The notes under the pieces: generated by a model
Seen by the model: the letters and a program-made list of their open reading frames with translations, nothing else
Databases searched by the model: none
What the model was told of the DNA's origin: nothing
NCBI RefSeq assembly: GCF_003858635.1
Contig: NZ_RQJO01000009.1
Span: forward strand, 434,001 to 498,000
Reading direction: 5' to 3'
Length of the DNA: 64,000 nucleotides
Origin: Larkinella rosea
GTDB taxonomy: Bacteria > Bacteroidota > Bacteroidia > Cytophagales > Spirosomataceae
Part shown: in pieces, positions 1 through 9,803 of the stretch
How the letters are laid out: each line of letters starts with the position of its first letter
How positions within the stretch are numbered: position 1 is the first letter of the stretch
Position numbers and translations under genes: made by a program

Positions 1-125
1 CGGAAAGATAGGAACCAGGGGGGAAATTAGAGCTCCCCAAAAGCCCTTTTCGTCGGTTCAGTTTCCCGGCCATTGTGATACCGCGGCATCCTTCGTACAT
101 TAACTGTTATCATTTTTGCTCCAGA

Positions 126-3100
126 ATGTCTAGCCAATTCTTCCCGTCACGAAACCGCTGCCTCAACCGGGTCCTGCTCGGATTGATCAGTTGCTGCTGG
201 ACTGTCGTGGGGGCGGCACAGCAATTCTCCGACCGGACGTTTGGGGTCTACGACGGTTTGTCCTACGTCTACGTGTCGGGCTTGTACCAGGATCGGGTGG
301 GCCGAATCTGGATCGGAACCTATTTTGGGCTGAACTTTTTCAACGGCGTTGCGCCGATTATCAACCAGCGGCAAATTCCGGCCTTACCGGACGGGGGTGA
401 TAATCTGACTGATTCGCCCGACGGGACGGTTTGGGCCTGTGCGGGCAACCGGCTGTTTCGGATGAATGATATTACCAATACAAGCCTGAAAATCAAAGAG
501 TTTTCGGTTAATTACGGACGCAATAAACCGGAACAGCAAGTGGTGTTTATGACCGCCGACCACCAAAACCGACTCTGGTTTGCGGCCCGAATGGAAGACG
601 AAACCGTGGGGCAGCGGCTGTATTGCTGGGAGAAGGACCGGATGACGGATGTAACGAAGCGGTTTTTTGCCAATCCTGAACAGCGGTTTCGCGGCATTCT
701 GACCGATTGGCCGAATCGCCGGATGTTGCTGCTGACGGCCGAGGGGCAGTTGTGGGAAATGAAAAACGATCGTCTGACCTTGATTGTCGACAAACTTCCG
801 CTGAACCAGTTACTGGCCGATCCGGCAGGGCGTTTTTATGCCCGGGCAGGTTCGGTGGTTTACCGAATTGAAGGACAGGTCGTTAGCAAACTTTATGAGA
901 TCCCCGTACCGGTTTCGGAGTTGAAACTGTGCGCAATGGGATTGAACGGTGAGCTGGCTTTTCAGAAAACCGGGAACGATCGGGAAATCTGTTGGTACGA
1001 TGGTAAAAACGTGATCAATTCGCACGTCCGTTCATCGCAGGCCAACCGGCTGCTGTTTGACCGGCGCGGTGATCTCTGGGTCGGGACCGCACATCACGGA
1101 CTGATCAATATCAAAATGAGCGGCTGGCAATATTTCAATCAGTCGGAAGGCTGGCTTGAAGAAACCAACAGTATTGTCGAGGATCGGAAAGGTATTATCT
1201 GGTTTGGTTCGTGGGGAAAAGGGCTGAGCCGACTCACTGAAAAAGGGATTGTTCCCGACCAAAGCTTTCGCAACGTAATGCCCGCCGATCATTTCCAGCC
1301 CGCGAGCCGAATGGATGCCAACGGAAACCTGATTCTGGTTGCCGAACCACATAAGGGTGTTTTTCAGTATGATGGCGAAACGTTTCATCCGTTACCGGGT
1401 TCCGATACGATTACGCTGGCAATGGGTTTTTACGATGATGTTCAGCGGAACCGGTACCTGATTGTTTCGCCCCAGAACCTGTATATCTACAATCGCCGGA
1501 CGCTGGCCCTCATGGACAGAATCCCGATACCGCCCGACCATTATGACAACATTGAAGCTGACAAATTCGGACGATTCTGGATAAGCGGTTTAACGAAATC
1601 CCTGTTGTGGGACGGTTCAAGTCGTCAATTCCGGCAACTCACCAAGGCGAATAGAGGCTTGCCGACCCGGACACTGGCTGAAATCCGGCGTGACAAACGC
1701 GGAAATTTGTGGCTGACATCCGGAGAAGGACTCTGGTTTTACGACTACAAAAAATACCGGCAGATTGCTCCCGGTTTTATTCAGCGAACCATCACGTATG
1801 CCCGGCCTTTGGGCCGTTACCTGCTGGTGGGTACGCTCGAAGGGTTGTTCGTGTTTGATAGGGAACGGTTTTACGAAACCGGGGAAGAATGGCTGGCTTA
1901 TTTTGACCAGGAAAACGGGTTTGGGGGAAGCCAGTGCATTTTCAACGGTATCCTGCTCGACTCGCGCAACCGGTTGTGGGTGGCAACCCGTGACCGCATG
2001 ATGATGATCTCGGAAAAGCGGCTTTTTCAATTGTTAAAGCCGGTGCCAACCCGGATTCAGGCGTTTCGGGACATGCGCTCCGGGCGGGTGGTGAAACCGC
2101 TCATCGGCGAACTCTGGTTCAAATCCAGCGAAAATGACCTGGAAGTGCAGCTGCGGGTCAATAGTGAGCGGAATTTGCTGACGAATACCACCTACCAATA
2201 CCGCCTGGAACGGCTTGACGGGAATCCGACGGCGACCGAGTGGTCGAAGCCCATTCGCGAAAACTCGTTTACGTTGCAAAACCTGACCGACGGTTCGTAC
2301 CGTCTGACGATTCAGGTGCTGCGGGCCGAAGGACTCTGGAACACCCGGCCCATTGTTCAGGATTTTCGAATTGCCCCGCCCTGGTACGCAACCTGGTGGT
2401 TCCGAACGTTGGTAATTATCCTGATTGTGGGTGGATTGTTTTACGGGCGATTGCGGCAGGTGCGGGTGCTGGCAAAGCGTCGTCTGAAACAGCTCCAGTT
2501 ACAGCGCCGGATGTCGCAGCTGGAAATTGAAGCCGCCAATCGGGAGAAACACGAAGCCGAAATCCGGCGTGAACTGGCCGAAGCGAGTCGAAAACGGGCG
2601 TTATTGGAAGTGAAAGCGATTACCAATCAGATCGATCCCCATTTTGTCGCTAACTTCCTGACGGCCATTCAGTCGATCACGTACGAAGCCGACCCGGATC
2701 GGGTAGTAGGCTATCTGGCCAAGTTTGGCTCTATTTTCCGGAACCAGCTGATGACCCGGAGCCGGGTTTTCTGGACGTTGCATGAAGAACTGGCGTTTGT
2801 CCAGAATTACCTGGACCTGGAACGCTTGCGGTTTGGCGACCGGATTACCTTTACAATTAGCGTGGAAGAAAACATTCCGGTCGATACCCAGCTCCCGAAG
2901 ATGATCATTCAGGGCTACGTTTCCAATTCCATCAAACACGGTTTGGAGAACAAGCCGGAAGGCGGTTTTGTCGACGTATTCGTTTGTGAATCAGATGGCT
3001 GTCTGTTGATCAAGGTAGAGGATAACGGTGTTGGACTGGAAAAAGCGAGGTTGTACCGGCGCCGGAGCACGGGACGCGGGCTTAATATCATTCAGGCGGT

Positions 3101-3257
3101 TTTTGACCAGCTGAATCAATACAATGAATTGAAGAGTTCGCAGCAGGTGATCGATCTGACCAACCCGGAAACCGGTATTTCAGGTGTTCGACTGGAAGCG
3201 ATTGTGCCTTTGCACCCGGTTTTACCGCCCGAAGAAGGCGCGGCCGATGCCGAATAA
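126..3257 (+). CDS. Propeller-containing sensor histidine kinase, LytS type
   Basis: Membrane sensor kinase that should phosphorylate the LytTR regulator encoded next to it. After a signal peptide, residues about 35-660 carry repeated W-x-G/G-L-W-type two-component propeller blades, followed by a Y_Y_Y-like domain (about 680-745), one membrane helix (about 758-778), a basic coiled coil, and a LytS-type His_kinase domain with the phospho-acceptor in IDPHF (His839). The ATPase part has an N box NSIKHGLENK (about 934) and a G box DNGVGL (about 966). An in-frame ATG exists 51 bp upstream, but the chosen start places the basic residues and hydrophobic segment like a normal signal peptide. It ends TAATG, overlapping a possible start of the next gene. 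The ligand is unknown; glycan or stress sensing is typical of such proteins. Confidence 0.9.
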   Translation: MSSQFFPSRNRCLNRVLLGLISCCWTVVGAAQQFSDRTFGVYDGLSYVYVSGLYQDRVGRIWIGTYFGLNFFNGVAPIINQRQIPALPDGGDNLTDSPDGTVWACAGNRLFRMNDITNTSLKIKEFSVNYGRNKPEQQVVFMTADHQNRLWFAARMEDETVGQRLYCWEKDRMTDVTKRFFANPEQRFRGILTDWPNRRMLLLTAEGQLWEMKNDRLTLIVDKLPLNQLLADPAGRFYARAGSVVYRIEGQVVSKLYEIPVPVSELKLCAMGLNGELAFQKTGNDREICWYDGKNVINSHVRSSQANRLLFDRRGDLWVGTAHHGLINIKMSGWQYFNQSEGWLEETNSIVEDRKGIIWFGSWGKGLSRLTEKGIVPDQSFRNVMPADHFQPASRMDANGNLILVAEPHKGVFQYDGETFHPLPGSDTITLAMGFYDDVQRNRYLIVSPQNLYIYNRRTLALMDRIPIPPDHYDNIEADKFGRFWISGLTKSLLWDGSSRQFRQLTKANRGLPTRTLAEIRRDKRGNLWLTSGEGLWFYDYKKYRQIAPGFIQRTITYARPLGRYLLVGTLEGLFVFDRERFYETGEEWLAYFDQENGFGGSQCIFNGILLDSRNRLWVATRDRMMMISEKRLFQLLKPVPTRIQAFRDMRSGRVVKPLIGELWFKSSENDLEVQLRVNSERNLLTNTTYQYRLERLDGNPTATEWSKPIRENSFTLQNLTDGSYRLTIQVLRAEGLWNTRPIVQDFRIAPPWYATWWFRTLVIILIVGGLFYGRLRQVRVLAKRRLKQLQLQRRMSQLEIEAANREKHEAEIRRELAEASRKRALLEVKAITNQIDPHFVANFLTAIQSITYEADPDRVVGYLAKFGSIFRNQLMTRSRVFWTLHEELAFVQNYLDLERLRFGDRITFTISVEENIPVDTQLPKMIIQGYVSNSIKHGLENKPEGGFVDVFVCESDGCLLIKVEDNGVGLEKARLYRRRSTGRGLNIIQAVFDQLNQYNELKSSQQVIDLTNPETGISGVRLEAIVPLHPVLPPEEGAADAE

Positions 3258-3289
3258 TGTTTCTGAGTTTCGATACTATTTCATTTACT

Positions 3290-4093
3290 ATGAACCCATT
3301 ACTTGTACGGGCGGTCATTATCGACGACGAACTTCCGGTGCGCCGGACGTTGCGCAACATGCTCTCCTCGGTCGCTGAAGTGAGTGTGGTGGGCGAAGCC
3401 GGAAATGTGACAGAAGGACTCGACCTGATTGCGGAGCAAAAACCGGATCTGATTTTTCTGGATATAAAAATGCCCATTCGCAGCGGTTTTGAACTGCTGG
3501 ATGAACTCACGCAGCAGCAACGTTTCTACGGCGTCATTTTCGTTTCCGGTTATCCCGATGATGCGCTGACGGCGGTTCAGAAAGCGGCCCCGCATTTGCA
3601 CTCGGATTTTGTGGTCAAACCCATCGATCCGCTCCTGTTGAAGGAGAAAGTCCGGTTGTTTTACCACAAATGGAAGGCGGACAAAGAGCACGAGCTGGAG
3701 GTAACGACCCAGTTGGAAAAAGCCTTCAGCCATAATCCGGACCTGGGCGCTCCGACTGGCCCCCGGTTTTTGACCTTCCAGAACTCGGTTGTGCTGCACC
3801 GGATCGAGGTGGCCGACATTATGTATTGTGAATCGGCTAACAAGCAGATCAACGTGTATTGCTCCAAACAGGAACACCTGAATGTGCCCAATCTGACGCT
3901 CGATACGCTTGAAAAACTCCTGCCGCCGGATCATTTTATCCGCATCGGCAAAAGCCACATTCTAAACCGGGAAGCCATTAGTTACCTCGAAAAAGGTGCC
4001 CGTCCAAAGTGTCGGCTCGTCCTCGGAAACCGCGTCCGCGAACTGCTCATCTACGCCAGCAACGTCTGGAAAGTGGAGGAGAGTTATCTTTGA
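3290..4093 (+). CDS. LytTR-family response regulator
   Basis: DNA-binding regulator, cognate to the preceding kinase. The receiver domain has the acidic pair Asp12/Asp13, phospho-acceptor Asp58 (FLDIKMP) and Lys110 (VVKPID). A LytTR DNA-binding domain fills the C-terminal ~100 residues (IMYCESANKQINVYC; FIRIGKSHILN). The reading frame is open from an ATG that overlaps the kinase stop codon (position 3257), giving 11 extra residues. The internal ATG is preferred because the receiver strand begins directly after it. Tight spacing indicates co-transcription with the kinase. The stop TGA is the first triplet of a palindromic repeat. Confidence 0.9.
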   Translation: MNPLLVRAVIIDDELPVRRTLRNMLSSVAEVSVVGEAGNVTEGLDLIAEQKPDLIFLDIKMPIRSGFELLDELTQQQRFYGVIFVSGYPDDALTAVQKAAPHLHSDFVVKPIDPLLLKEKVRLFYHKWKADKEHELEVTTQLEKAFSHNPDLGAPTGPRFLTFQNSVVLHRIEVADIMYCESANKQINVYCSKQEHLNVPNLTLDTLEKLLPPDHFIRIGKSHILNREAISYLEKGARPKCRLVLGNRVRELLIYASNVWKVEESYL

Positions 4094-4134
4094 TTGACGA
4101 TTGACCATTGACGATGGTCAATCGTCAATGGTCA
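4091..4134. repeat. Palindrome family A, copy 1
   Basis: Perfect inverted repeat with 14-bp arms (TGACCATTGACGAT at 4102-4115 and its complement at 4121-4134) and a 5-base loop. It is preceded by another partial unit, TGATTGACGAT, whose first triplet is the stop codon of the LytTR gene. It lies between convergent genes, so it may also end transcription in both directions. The same words recur at 44185-44224. Confidence 0.85.
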
Positions 4135-4143
4135 TTTCCCCTT

Positions 4144-4761
4144 TCACTGCCCCAAAAACATCTTACTCGTCACCTCCTGATCGATGGTGATGTAGCCGGG
4201 ATAGTCAACTTTTTTGTTGCCCAGCGCCAGGGTCGGTTTGATTTTGATCGTCAGTTTCGATGATTTGGAGTTGTTCGATCCGCTCATGTTCCGAACCAGA
4301 TCCGTGAACGCATCCCGCGTTTTATCGTCCGTCATCAGTTTATACGCATTGGCATTCAGCTTGACCGGAACGCGTGAGGCTCCCCCCGGAGCCACTTCGA
4401 TGCGCTGGTTGACAAAACCGTTGAACAACTCCTGTTCGGCCAGTAAAATCTTGTATTCCAGCTGGTCGATGGCGGCCGTTTTATTGGTGGGGTTTGTGAT
4501 GTCGATGTTGAGCCGGGCACTGATGGGAATGCTTTTCGTCATGAAACCCGTTGCCAGTTGCGGATATTTCATGGGATTCAGATCTTCCAGATTTTTCAAT
4601 TTCCGGACGTCGATCCCGGACAGATAGACGCTGTCGGCCGACGTGATGTGGAATTTACAGTCACCGAGGGCCTTTGCCTGTGTGATCTGACGATTGACGC
4701 TGCATTGGCTGAAGATCAGTGTGAAAGCGAAAATGGCTACAAAGAACAATAATTTTCTCAT
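4144..4761 (-). CDS. LEA14-like lipoprotein
   Basis: Small secreted lipoprotein of 205 residues. The N-terminus has a hydrophobic stretch ending FSQC (lipobox Cys19). The body contains a Late-Embryogenesis-Abundant type-2-like beta sandwich: a strand pair with INITNPTNKTAAIDQLEYK-like layout (asparagine-rich turn, then VxxxExxLxxG) around residues 85-135. These proteins are common in Bacteroidota; their substrate is not known. The gene is convergent with the LytTR gene across a palindrome. The family assignment rests on recognition of the WHy/LEA14 pattern only. Confidence 0.65.
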   Translation of the reverse strand: MRKLLFFVAIFAFTLIFSQCSVNRQITQAKALGDCKFHITSADSVYLSGIDVRKLKNLEDLNPMKYPQLATGFMTKSIPISARLNIDITNPTNKTAAIDQLEYKILLAEQELFNGFVNQRIEVAPGGASRVPVKLNANAYKLMTDDKTRDAFTDLVRNMSGSNNSKSSKLTIKIKPTLALGNKKVDYPGYITIDQEVTSKMFLGQ

Positions 4762-5214
4762 GGAATTGGTATTCTTTAGGGATGTTGACCTTAGATAGAC
4801 GAAAACCGGGTTGGTTTAGTTTAGAAATTGTTTAGACTGGAAAAAAGAAGCTTCCTAACCGCATCGCTGCCGGGTCCCGAACCGCGCTAACCGGTGCCGT
4901 TTAGCTTCTGATAAACGGCAACAAAAAGAATCTGAGTGAGTTATACAATCGGGCTGTAAAGGTAAGCGGGTTGGCTGGTTCAAATGGAATTTCCAGGTGA
5001 TAAATTGGGTAAAAATGCCGGTTATTGTTCATTTTCGCTGTTTTTAGTAAACGCAAAATTTTGCTGTCCATTGTTTTGTAGGTATATTTATACGTTAAGC
5101 TGAATCGGGTTAGGAAATGACCCGGAAAATTTGTATTTTTACTATCTGAAAACGCCTATTTAACCGCATTTCTTATAACAATTCCGTAAATCGGAACTAT
5201 ACTGATTGCATTCT
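4762..5214. other. Intergenic region upstream of gyrB
   Basis: About 450 bp without a gene between the divergent lipoprotein gene and gyrB. It contains one perfect hairpin, GCCGTTTA at 4896-4903 with its complement at 4912-4919, not followed by a T-run. The last 200 bp are A/T-rich, as expected for a promoter, but no convincing TAnnTTTG box with a spaced TTTG was found. Regulation of gyrB by supercoiling is plausible from other bacteria, but nothing here proves it. Confidence 0.5.
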
Positions 5215-7215
5215 ATGACAAACGAATTGATTGAAGCCGACATCGCACCAGAAGAACGCTCGAAAGGTAATTACGACGCCGACAATATTCAGGTATTGGA
5301 AGGTCTCGAAGCCGTTCGGAAAAGACCGGCCATGTACATCGGCGATGTGGGCATCAAAGGATTACACCATCTCATCTGGGAAGTCGTCGATAACTCGATT
5401 GACGAAGCGCTGGCCGGTTATTGTGATACGATTCAGGTCATCATAAATGAAGATAATTCCATAACGGTTAAGGATAATGGCCGGGGCATTCCGACCGGGA
5501 TGCATGCAAAATTAGGGAAGTCTGCCCTTGAAGTGGTCATGACCGTGCTGCATGCCGGAGGTAAATTTGACAAAGATACCTACAAAGTATCCGGCGGTTT
5601 GCACGGTGTGGGGGTGTCCTGTGTGAATGCACTCTCGACGATGCTGCACGTTGAAGTACACCGGGAAGGGAAAGTTTTTGAGCAGGAATACCACATTGGA
5701 GCGCCGGTTTACCCGGTGCGTGAAATCGGTACGGCCGAAGATACCGGAACAACGGTGCGCTTCAAACCCGATGATACCATTTTTACCGAAACCGTTTACA
5801 AATACGATACCGTAGCCGGTCGTTTACGCGAGTTGGCGTTTTTGAACAAAGGAATCCGCATTACGCTGACCGACCTCCGCGACATCAACGAGCAAGGTGA
5901 ACCACTGCAATCGGAATTTTATTCACAGGGTGGTTTGACCGAATTTGTCAAATACGTCGATGAAAACCGCCCTTCGCTGGAAGGGATGGAACCGATTTAC
6001 ATGGAGCGGGAAACCGGTTCGACGCCGGTACAGGTGGCGATGGTGTACAACCTCGAAGCAGGTGAAAACATTTCGTCATACGTCAATAACATCAACACCA
6101 TTGAAGGCGGAACGCACGTTCAGGGTTTCCGAACCGCGCTGACGCGGATTCTGAAGAATTACGCCGAACGCAACGCGCATTTGCTGGGGAAAAACTCGGG
6201 CAAAGTGACCTTCGACGGCAGCGATTTCCGGAAGGGCCTCACCGCCGTTATTTCAGTAAAAGTGGCTGAACCTCAGTTTGAAGGACAGACCAAAACGAAG
6301 CTGGGAAACAGTGACGTAGTGGGAGCGGTAAGCTCGACGGTCGCCGAAATGCTCGAAATGTGGCTGGAAGAACACCCGAAAGAAGCCGCGTCGATTGTCC
6401 GGAAAGTGTTGATTTCGGCCCAGGCCCGGATTGCCGCCGATCTGGCCTACAAACGCATCATGACCGACCGCAAGGACTTCATGAGCGGCATGGGCTTACC
6501 GGGTAAGCTGGCTGATTGTTCGGATACCAACCCCGAAAATTGCGAAATCTACCTGGTTGAGGGTGACTCGGCGGGTGGTTCGGCCAAGCAGGGTCGGAAT
6601 CGGGCTTTCCAGGCCATTCTGCCGTTGCGGGGTAAAATTCTGAACGTGGAGAAAGCGCTCGAACACAAAATTTACGAAAACGAAGAAATCAAGAACATCA
6701 TCACAGCGCTCGGGATTCGCTACGAACGCGTCAACGGGGAAACCGTGATGAATCTGGAGAAATTGCGCTACCACCGCGTCATCATCATGACCGATGCCGA
6801 CGTCGATGGCAGCCACATCCGGACGCTGATTCTGACTTTGTTTTTCCGGCACATGCGGTCGCTGATCGAGAACGGTTTTCTCTACATCGCCCAGCCGCCG
6901 TTCTATCTCGTGAAGAAAGGGAAAGAAGAACGGTATTGCTGGACGGAACAGCAACGCGAAGCTGCCGTTCGCGAGCTGGCCGGATCGGGTCGGGAAGAAA
7001 ACGTGAACGTGCAGCGCTACAAAGGTCTGGGGGAAATGAACCCCGAGCAGTTGTGGAGCACGACGATGGACCCCTCTAAACGAAGCCTGAAACGCGTGAC
7101 GATCGAGTCGGCCGCCGAATCGGACCATGTCTTTTCGACCCTCATGGGCGATGAGGTGGCCCCGCGCCGGGAGTTCATTGAACGAAACGCCAAGTACGCA
7201 AAAGTTGATGTGTAA
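5215..7215 (+). CDS. gyrB: DNA gyrase subunit B
   Basis: ATPase subunit of the type II topoisomerase that introduces negative supercoils. The N-terminal GHKL domain has the VVDNSIDEALAG and GRGIPTG motifs. The transducer region and a TOPRIM domain follow, with EGDSAGGSAKQGRNR and DADVDGSHIRTL, and the protein ends with the usual GyrB C-terminal segment (RYKGLGEMNPEQLW). At 666 residues it matches the ordinary gyrB length without the E. coli insert. The ATG is preferred over a TTG nine bases upstream. It is monocistronic and followed by a strong terminator. gyrA is not in the window. Confidence 0.97.
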   Translation: MTNELIEADIAPEERSKGNYDADNIQVLEGLEAVRKRPAMYIGDVGIKGLHHLIWEVVDNSIDEALAGYCDTIQVIINEDNSITVKDNGRGIPTGMHAKLGKSALEVVMTVLHAGGKFDKDTYKVSGGLHGVGVSCVNALSTMLHVEVHREGKVFEQEYHIGAPVYPVREIGTAEDTGTTVRFKPDDTIFTETVYKYDTVAGRLRELAFLNKGIRITLTDLRDINEQGEPLQSEFYSQGGLTEFVKYVDENRPSLEGMEPIYMERETGSTPVQVAMVYNLEAGENISSYVNNINTIEGGTHVQGFRTALTRILKNYAERNAHLLGKNSGKVTFDGSDFRKGLTAVISVKVAEPQFEGQTKTKLGNSDVVGAVSSTVAEMLEMWLEEHPKEAASIVRKVLISAQARIAADLAYKRIMTDRKDFMSGMGLPGKLADCSDTNPENCEIYLVEGDSAGGSAKQGRNRAFQAILPLRGKILNVEKALEHKIYENEEIKNIITALGIRYERVNGETVMNLEKLRYHRVIIMTDADVDGSHIRTLILTLFFRHMRSLIENGFLYIAQPPFYLVKKGKEERYCWTEQQREAAVRELAGSGREENVNVQRYKGLGEMNPEQLWSTTMDPSKRSLKRVTIESAAESDHVFSTLMGDEVAPRREFIERNAKYAKVDV

Positions 7216-7218
7216 GAC

Positions 7219-7247
7219 AAAGCGGGCGAATAGCCCGCTTTTTTTTT
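7219..7247 (+). terminator. Rho-independent terminator of gyrB
   Basis: Starts 4 bases after the gyrB stop: stem AAAGCGGGC / GCCCGCTTT with loop GAATA, followed by a run of nine T. A perfect canonical structure. Confidence 0.92.
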
Positions 7248-7382
7248 AGTGTCTTTTTGTATATACTACTAATCTGGTACAAAATCTGATTGTAAAAATC
7301 GGTAAACGGGGCCAATAACTAAAAAGCCCGTACGAAGTTGTTAGAAAGTACGTTACTTATTGACAAGTAGTCCACCCTACCT

Positions 7383-9701
7383 ATGAACGGCAAAAATTCT
7401 TCACAAAAAGATAATATAGAAAGAAAGGGTTCTTTCGGAGGGCTTTTCTCGTTTTTCTCAGGTCGTAAAGTAACTTTACCGTTGGAATCGGAAGACGGTA
7501 AGGCCATGAAAATAAATGAAAAGCTGGCGAACGTAATCGACCAGAGCAATTACATCAGCCGTGACCTGAGCTGGCTGAAATTCAATGCGCGGGTGCTCGA
7601 CCAGGCTCGTAATCCCGAACGTCATTTGCTCGACCGACTCAAGTTTCTGGCCATAACGGCCTCAAACCTGGACGAGTTTTTCACCATTCGCATCGGCAGC
7701 CTCTACAACTACCTCGACTACGGAAAAGAGCGCGTCGATTATTCCGGTTTGCGGGAAATCCCGTTCCGGAAAGCCCTGATGACGGCGGCTCAGCAGTTCA
7801 GTAAAGACCAATTGGCGGTTTTCGGCGAACTGAAAACCTCGTTCAAAGACATTGATTTTCGGTTTATCGGACTCAATGACCTGACCGAAGAAGAACGGGC
7901 GAAGGCGGTTGATTATTTCGACCGGACCATCTACCCGATGCTGACGCCGATGGTGTACGACTACACGCATACGTTTCCGATCTTGCTGGCGAAGGTCCTG
8001 ATTTTTAGCGTTGTTACGCAGGACCCGAACCGCCCGGTCAAAGCCGGGGATGACGATGAAAACCAGCGCTTATCCTTCGTTCAGATTCCAGCCAACCTGC
8101 CACGTTTCATGCCGTTTGAACGAACTGACGAAACGTGTTTTCTGCCCATCGAAGAAATTATCCGGCAGGAAATCAAGAAGTTATACCGGAACGTAGAAAT
8201 CGATTCGGTCAATCTGATGCGGATTACCCGAAACGGTGATTTTACCCTGGAAGAAAGTGATGATATCGAAACTGACTTCATCGACGAAATCAAGCAGAAA
8301 ATCAAAAACCGCCGGCTCGGTCGGGTCGTTCGGGTTGAAATTGAACCCAATGCGTCGGACTGGATGATCAATTTGCTTAAAAAGCGTTGGGAAATCGATG
8401 ATTACAACTTTTTTGAAAATGCCGAGCTGATCGATTACACGAGCCTCTGGCAGGTTATCAGACATCCGGAATTCCGTGACGAGCTGCCGGCACCTCCTGC
8501 ACCGGTTCCGGCCCTGGGCATGCGCCGGGAGAAAAATACAGACATTTTCGAGTTGATGAAGGAGCGCGATATCCTGCTGCATCACCCTTACAACAACTTT
8601 GAACCCGTAATTTCGTTACTAGAACAAGCCGCCGAAGATCCGAACGTTCTGGCGATCAAGTTGACAATCTATCGGTTAGCCAAGCGATCGCGCGTAACGG
8701 AAGCCTTGCTGAAAGCTGCCGAAAATGGCAAACACGTTTCCGTTTTGTTCGAAGTAAAAGCCCGGTTTGACGAAGAAAATAACATTCGGGAGGCCCAACG
8801 GCTGCAAAAAGCCGGGTGTTTTGTGATTTACGGAATCAGTAGTTATAAGACACATACAAAACTGCTGTTGATCGTTCGCAACGAAGGGCAACGGGTGGTT
8901 CGGTACGCGCATTTGTCGAGTGGAAACTATAACGAAGAGACATCGAAGCTGTATACCGACATTGGTCTGTTGACGACCGACGAGGTTTATACGCACGATA
9001 TTTCGGAGTTTTTCAATGTCATTACCGGACATTCTCTGCCCAACGATTACCAATATTTGATTACGGCACCACGCGACATGCGAAAGAGGCTCGTCAAGCT
9101 CATCCGGGCCGAAGCCGAGAATGCCAGTCAGGGTTTGCCGAGCGGTATTTGCATTAAAATCAATTCACTGGAGGACCAGGAAGTCATTGACGAACTGTAT
9201 AAAGCGTCGCAGGCGGGTGTCCCCATCCGACTCATCGTACGTGGCATTTGTTGTTTACGGCCACACCGTCAGGGATTGAGCGAAAACATTACCGTTCGAT
9301 CGATTGTCGGTGACTTTCTGGAACACACGCGACTGTTTTATTTCCACAATAATGACGATCCGAAGATTTACGGGGGAAGTGCCGACGTGATGGTTCGTAG
9401 CTTCGACCGTCGCATCGAATCCTTGTTTTTGCTGGTCGACAAACGGGTGAAACAACAGGCCATTCACCTGTTAGATTACAATCTGCGCGATAATGTCAAC
9501 GCGTACGAACTCCACGAGGATGGCGAATACGTGAAGTGTTGCGTGGAAGAAGAAACCGAACAACCCTTCAATATTCAGAAAAGATTCTTCGAAGTCACGC
9601 AGAAGGAAGTCATGCAGGCCAAGTTATTCGTCAACGAAAAACCGCTCGAACCGGAACCAGCGGTGGAGCAGCCGGAAGCGGCCGAAGAGGTGCATGAGTA
9701 A
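7383..9701 (+). CDS. ppk1: Polyphosphate kinase 1
   Basis: Synthesises inorganic polyphosphate from ATP. It shows the PPK1 N domain (ISRDLSWLKFNARVLDQA, then SNLDEFF), the head domain, and both phospholipase-D-like C domains. The autophosphorylated histidine is in SYKTHTKLLL (His491), and the second catalytic histidine is in FLEHTRLFYF (His648). Conserved family proteins begin close to the internal ATG at 7507 (KINEKLANVIDQ). The 41 residues before it are basic and low in conservation features, so the true start may be there. The tail is acidic and Pro/Glu-rich. No obvious Pho box was seen. Confidence 0.95.
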   Translation: MNGKNSSQKDNIERKGSFGGLFSFFSGRKVTLPLESEDGKAMKINEKLANVIDQSNYISRDLSWLKFNARVLDQARNPERHLLDRLKFLAITASNLDEFFTIRIGSLYNYLDYGKERVDYSGLREIPFRKALMTAAQQFSKDQLAVFGELKTSFKDIDFRFIGLNDLTEEERAKAVDYFDRTIYPMLTPMVYDYTHTFPILLAKVLIFSVVTQDPNRPVKAGDDDENQRLSFVQIPANLPRFMPFERTDETCFLPIEEIIRQEIKKLYRNVEIDSVNLMRITRNGDFTLEESDDIETDFIDEIKQKIKNRRLGRVVRVEIEPNASDWMINLLKKRWEIDDYNFFENAELIDYTSLWQVIRHPEFRDELPAPPAPVPALGMRREKNTDIFELMKERDILLHHPYNNFEPVISLLEQAAEDPNVLAIKLTIYRLAKRSRVTEALLKAAENGKHVSVLFEVKARFDEENNIREAQRLQKAGCFVIYGISSYKTHTKLLLIVRNEGQRVVRYAHLSSGNYNEETSKLYTDIGLLTTDEVYTHDISEFFNVITGHSLPNDYQYLITAPRDMRKRLVKLIRAEAENASQGLPSGICIKINSLEDQEVIDELYKASQAGVPIRLIVRGICCLRPHRQGLSENITVRSIVGDFLEHTRLFYFHNNDDPKIYGGSADVMVRSFDRRIESLFLLVDKRVKQQAIHLLDYNLRDNVNAYELHEDGEYVKCCVEEETEQPFNIQKRFFEVTQKEVMQAKLFVNEKPLEPEPAVEQPEAAEEVHE

Positions 9702-9710
9702 TCGTTATCG

Positions 9711-9788
9711 TTTACGGTATTCAGTTTTCGGTAGCTGACGCAAGCTTTAATAAGAACGCGTAAGCCACCGTAAACTGAATACTGTAAA
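9711..9788. repeat. Palindrome family B, copy 1
   Basis: Imperfect inverted repeat with 22-bp outer arms at 9711-9732 and 9767-9788 that differ at two positions (left arm begins TTTACGGTATTCAG). An inner pair, GCTGACGC / GCGTAAGC, has one mismatch. It lies between the convergent ppk1 and lipoprotein genes. The same words (GGTATTCAG/GGTATACGG, GGTnGCTGACGC) return at 63575-63680. Confidence 0.8.
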
Positions 9789-9803
9789 TCGATCACCGAT
9801 AGC

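Noticed and set aside
1-125. Possible end of an upstream gene at the window start
   Set aside because: No open frame with protein-like content reaches the edge; it is probably the leader of the sensor kinase gene.
4102-4134. Palindromes as CRISPR repeats
   Set aside because: They occur singly, not as regularly spaced direct repeats with spacers, and there are no cas genes.
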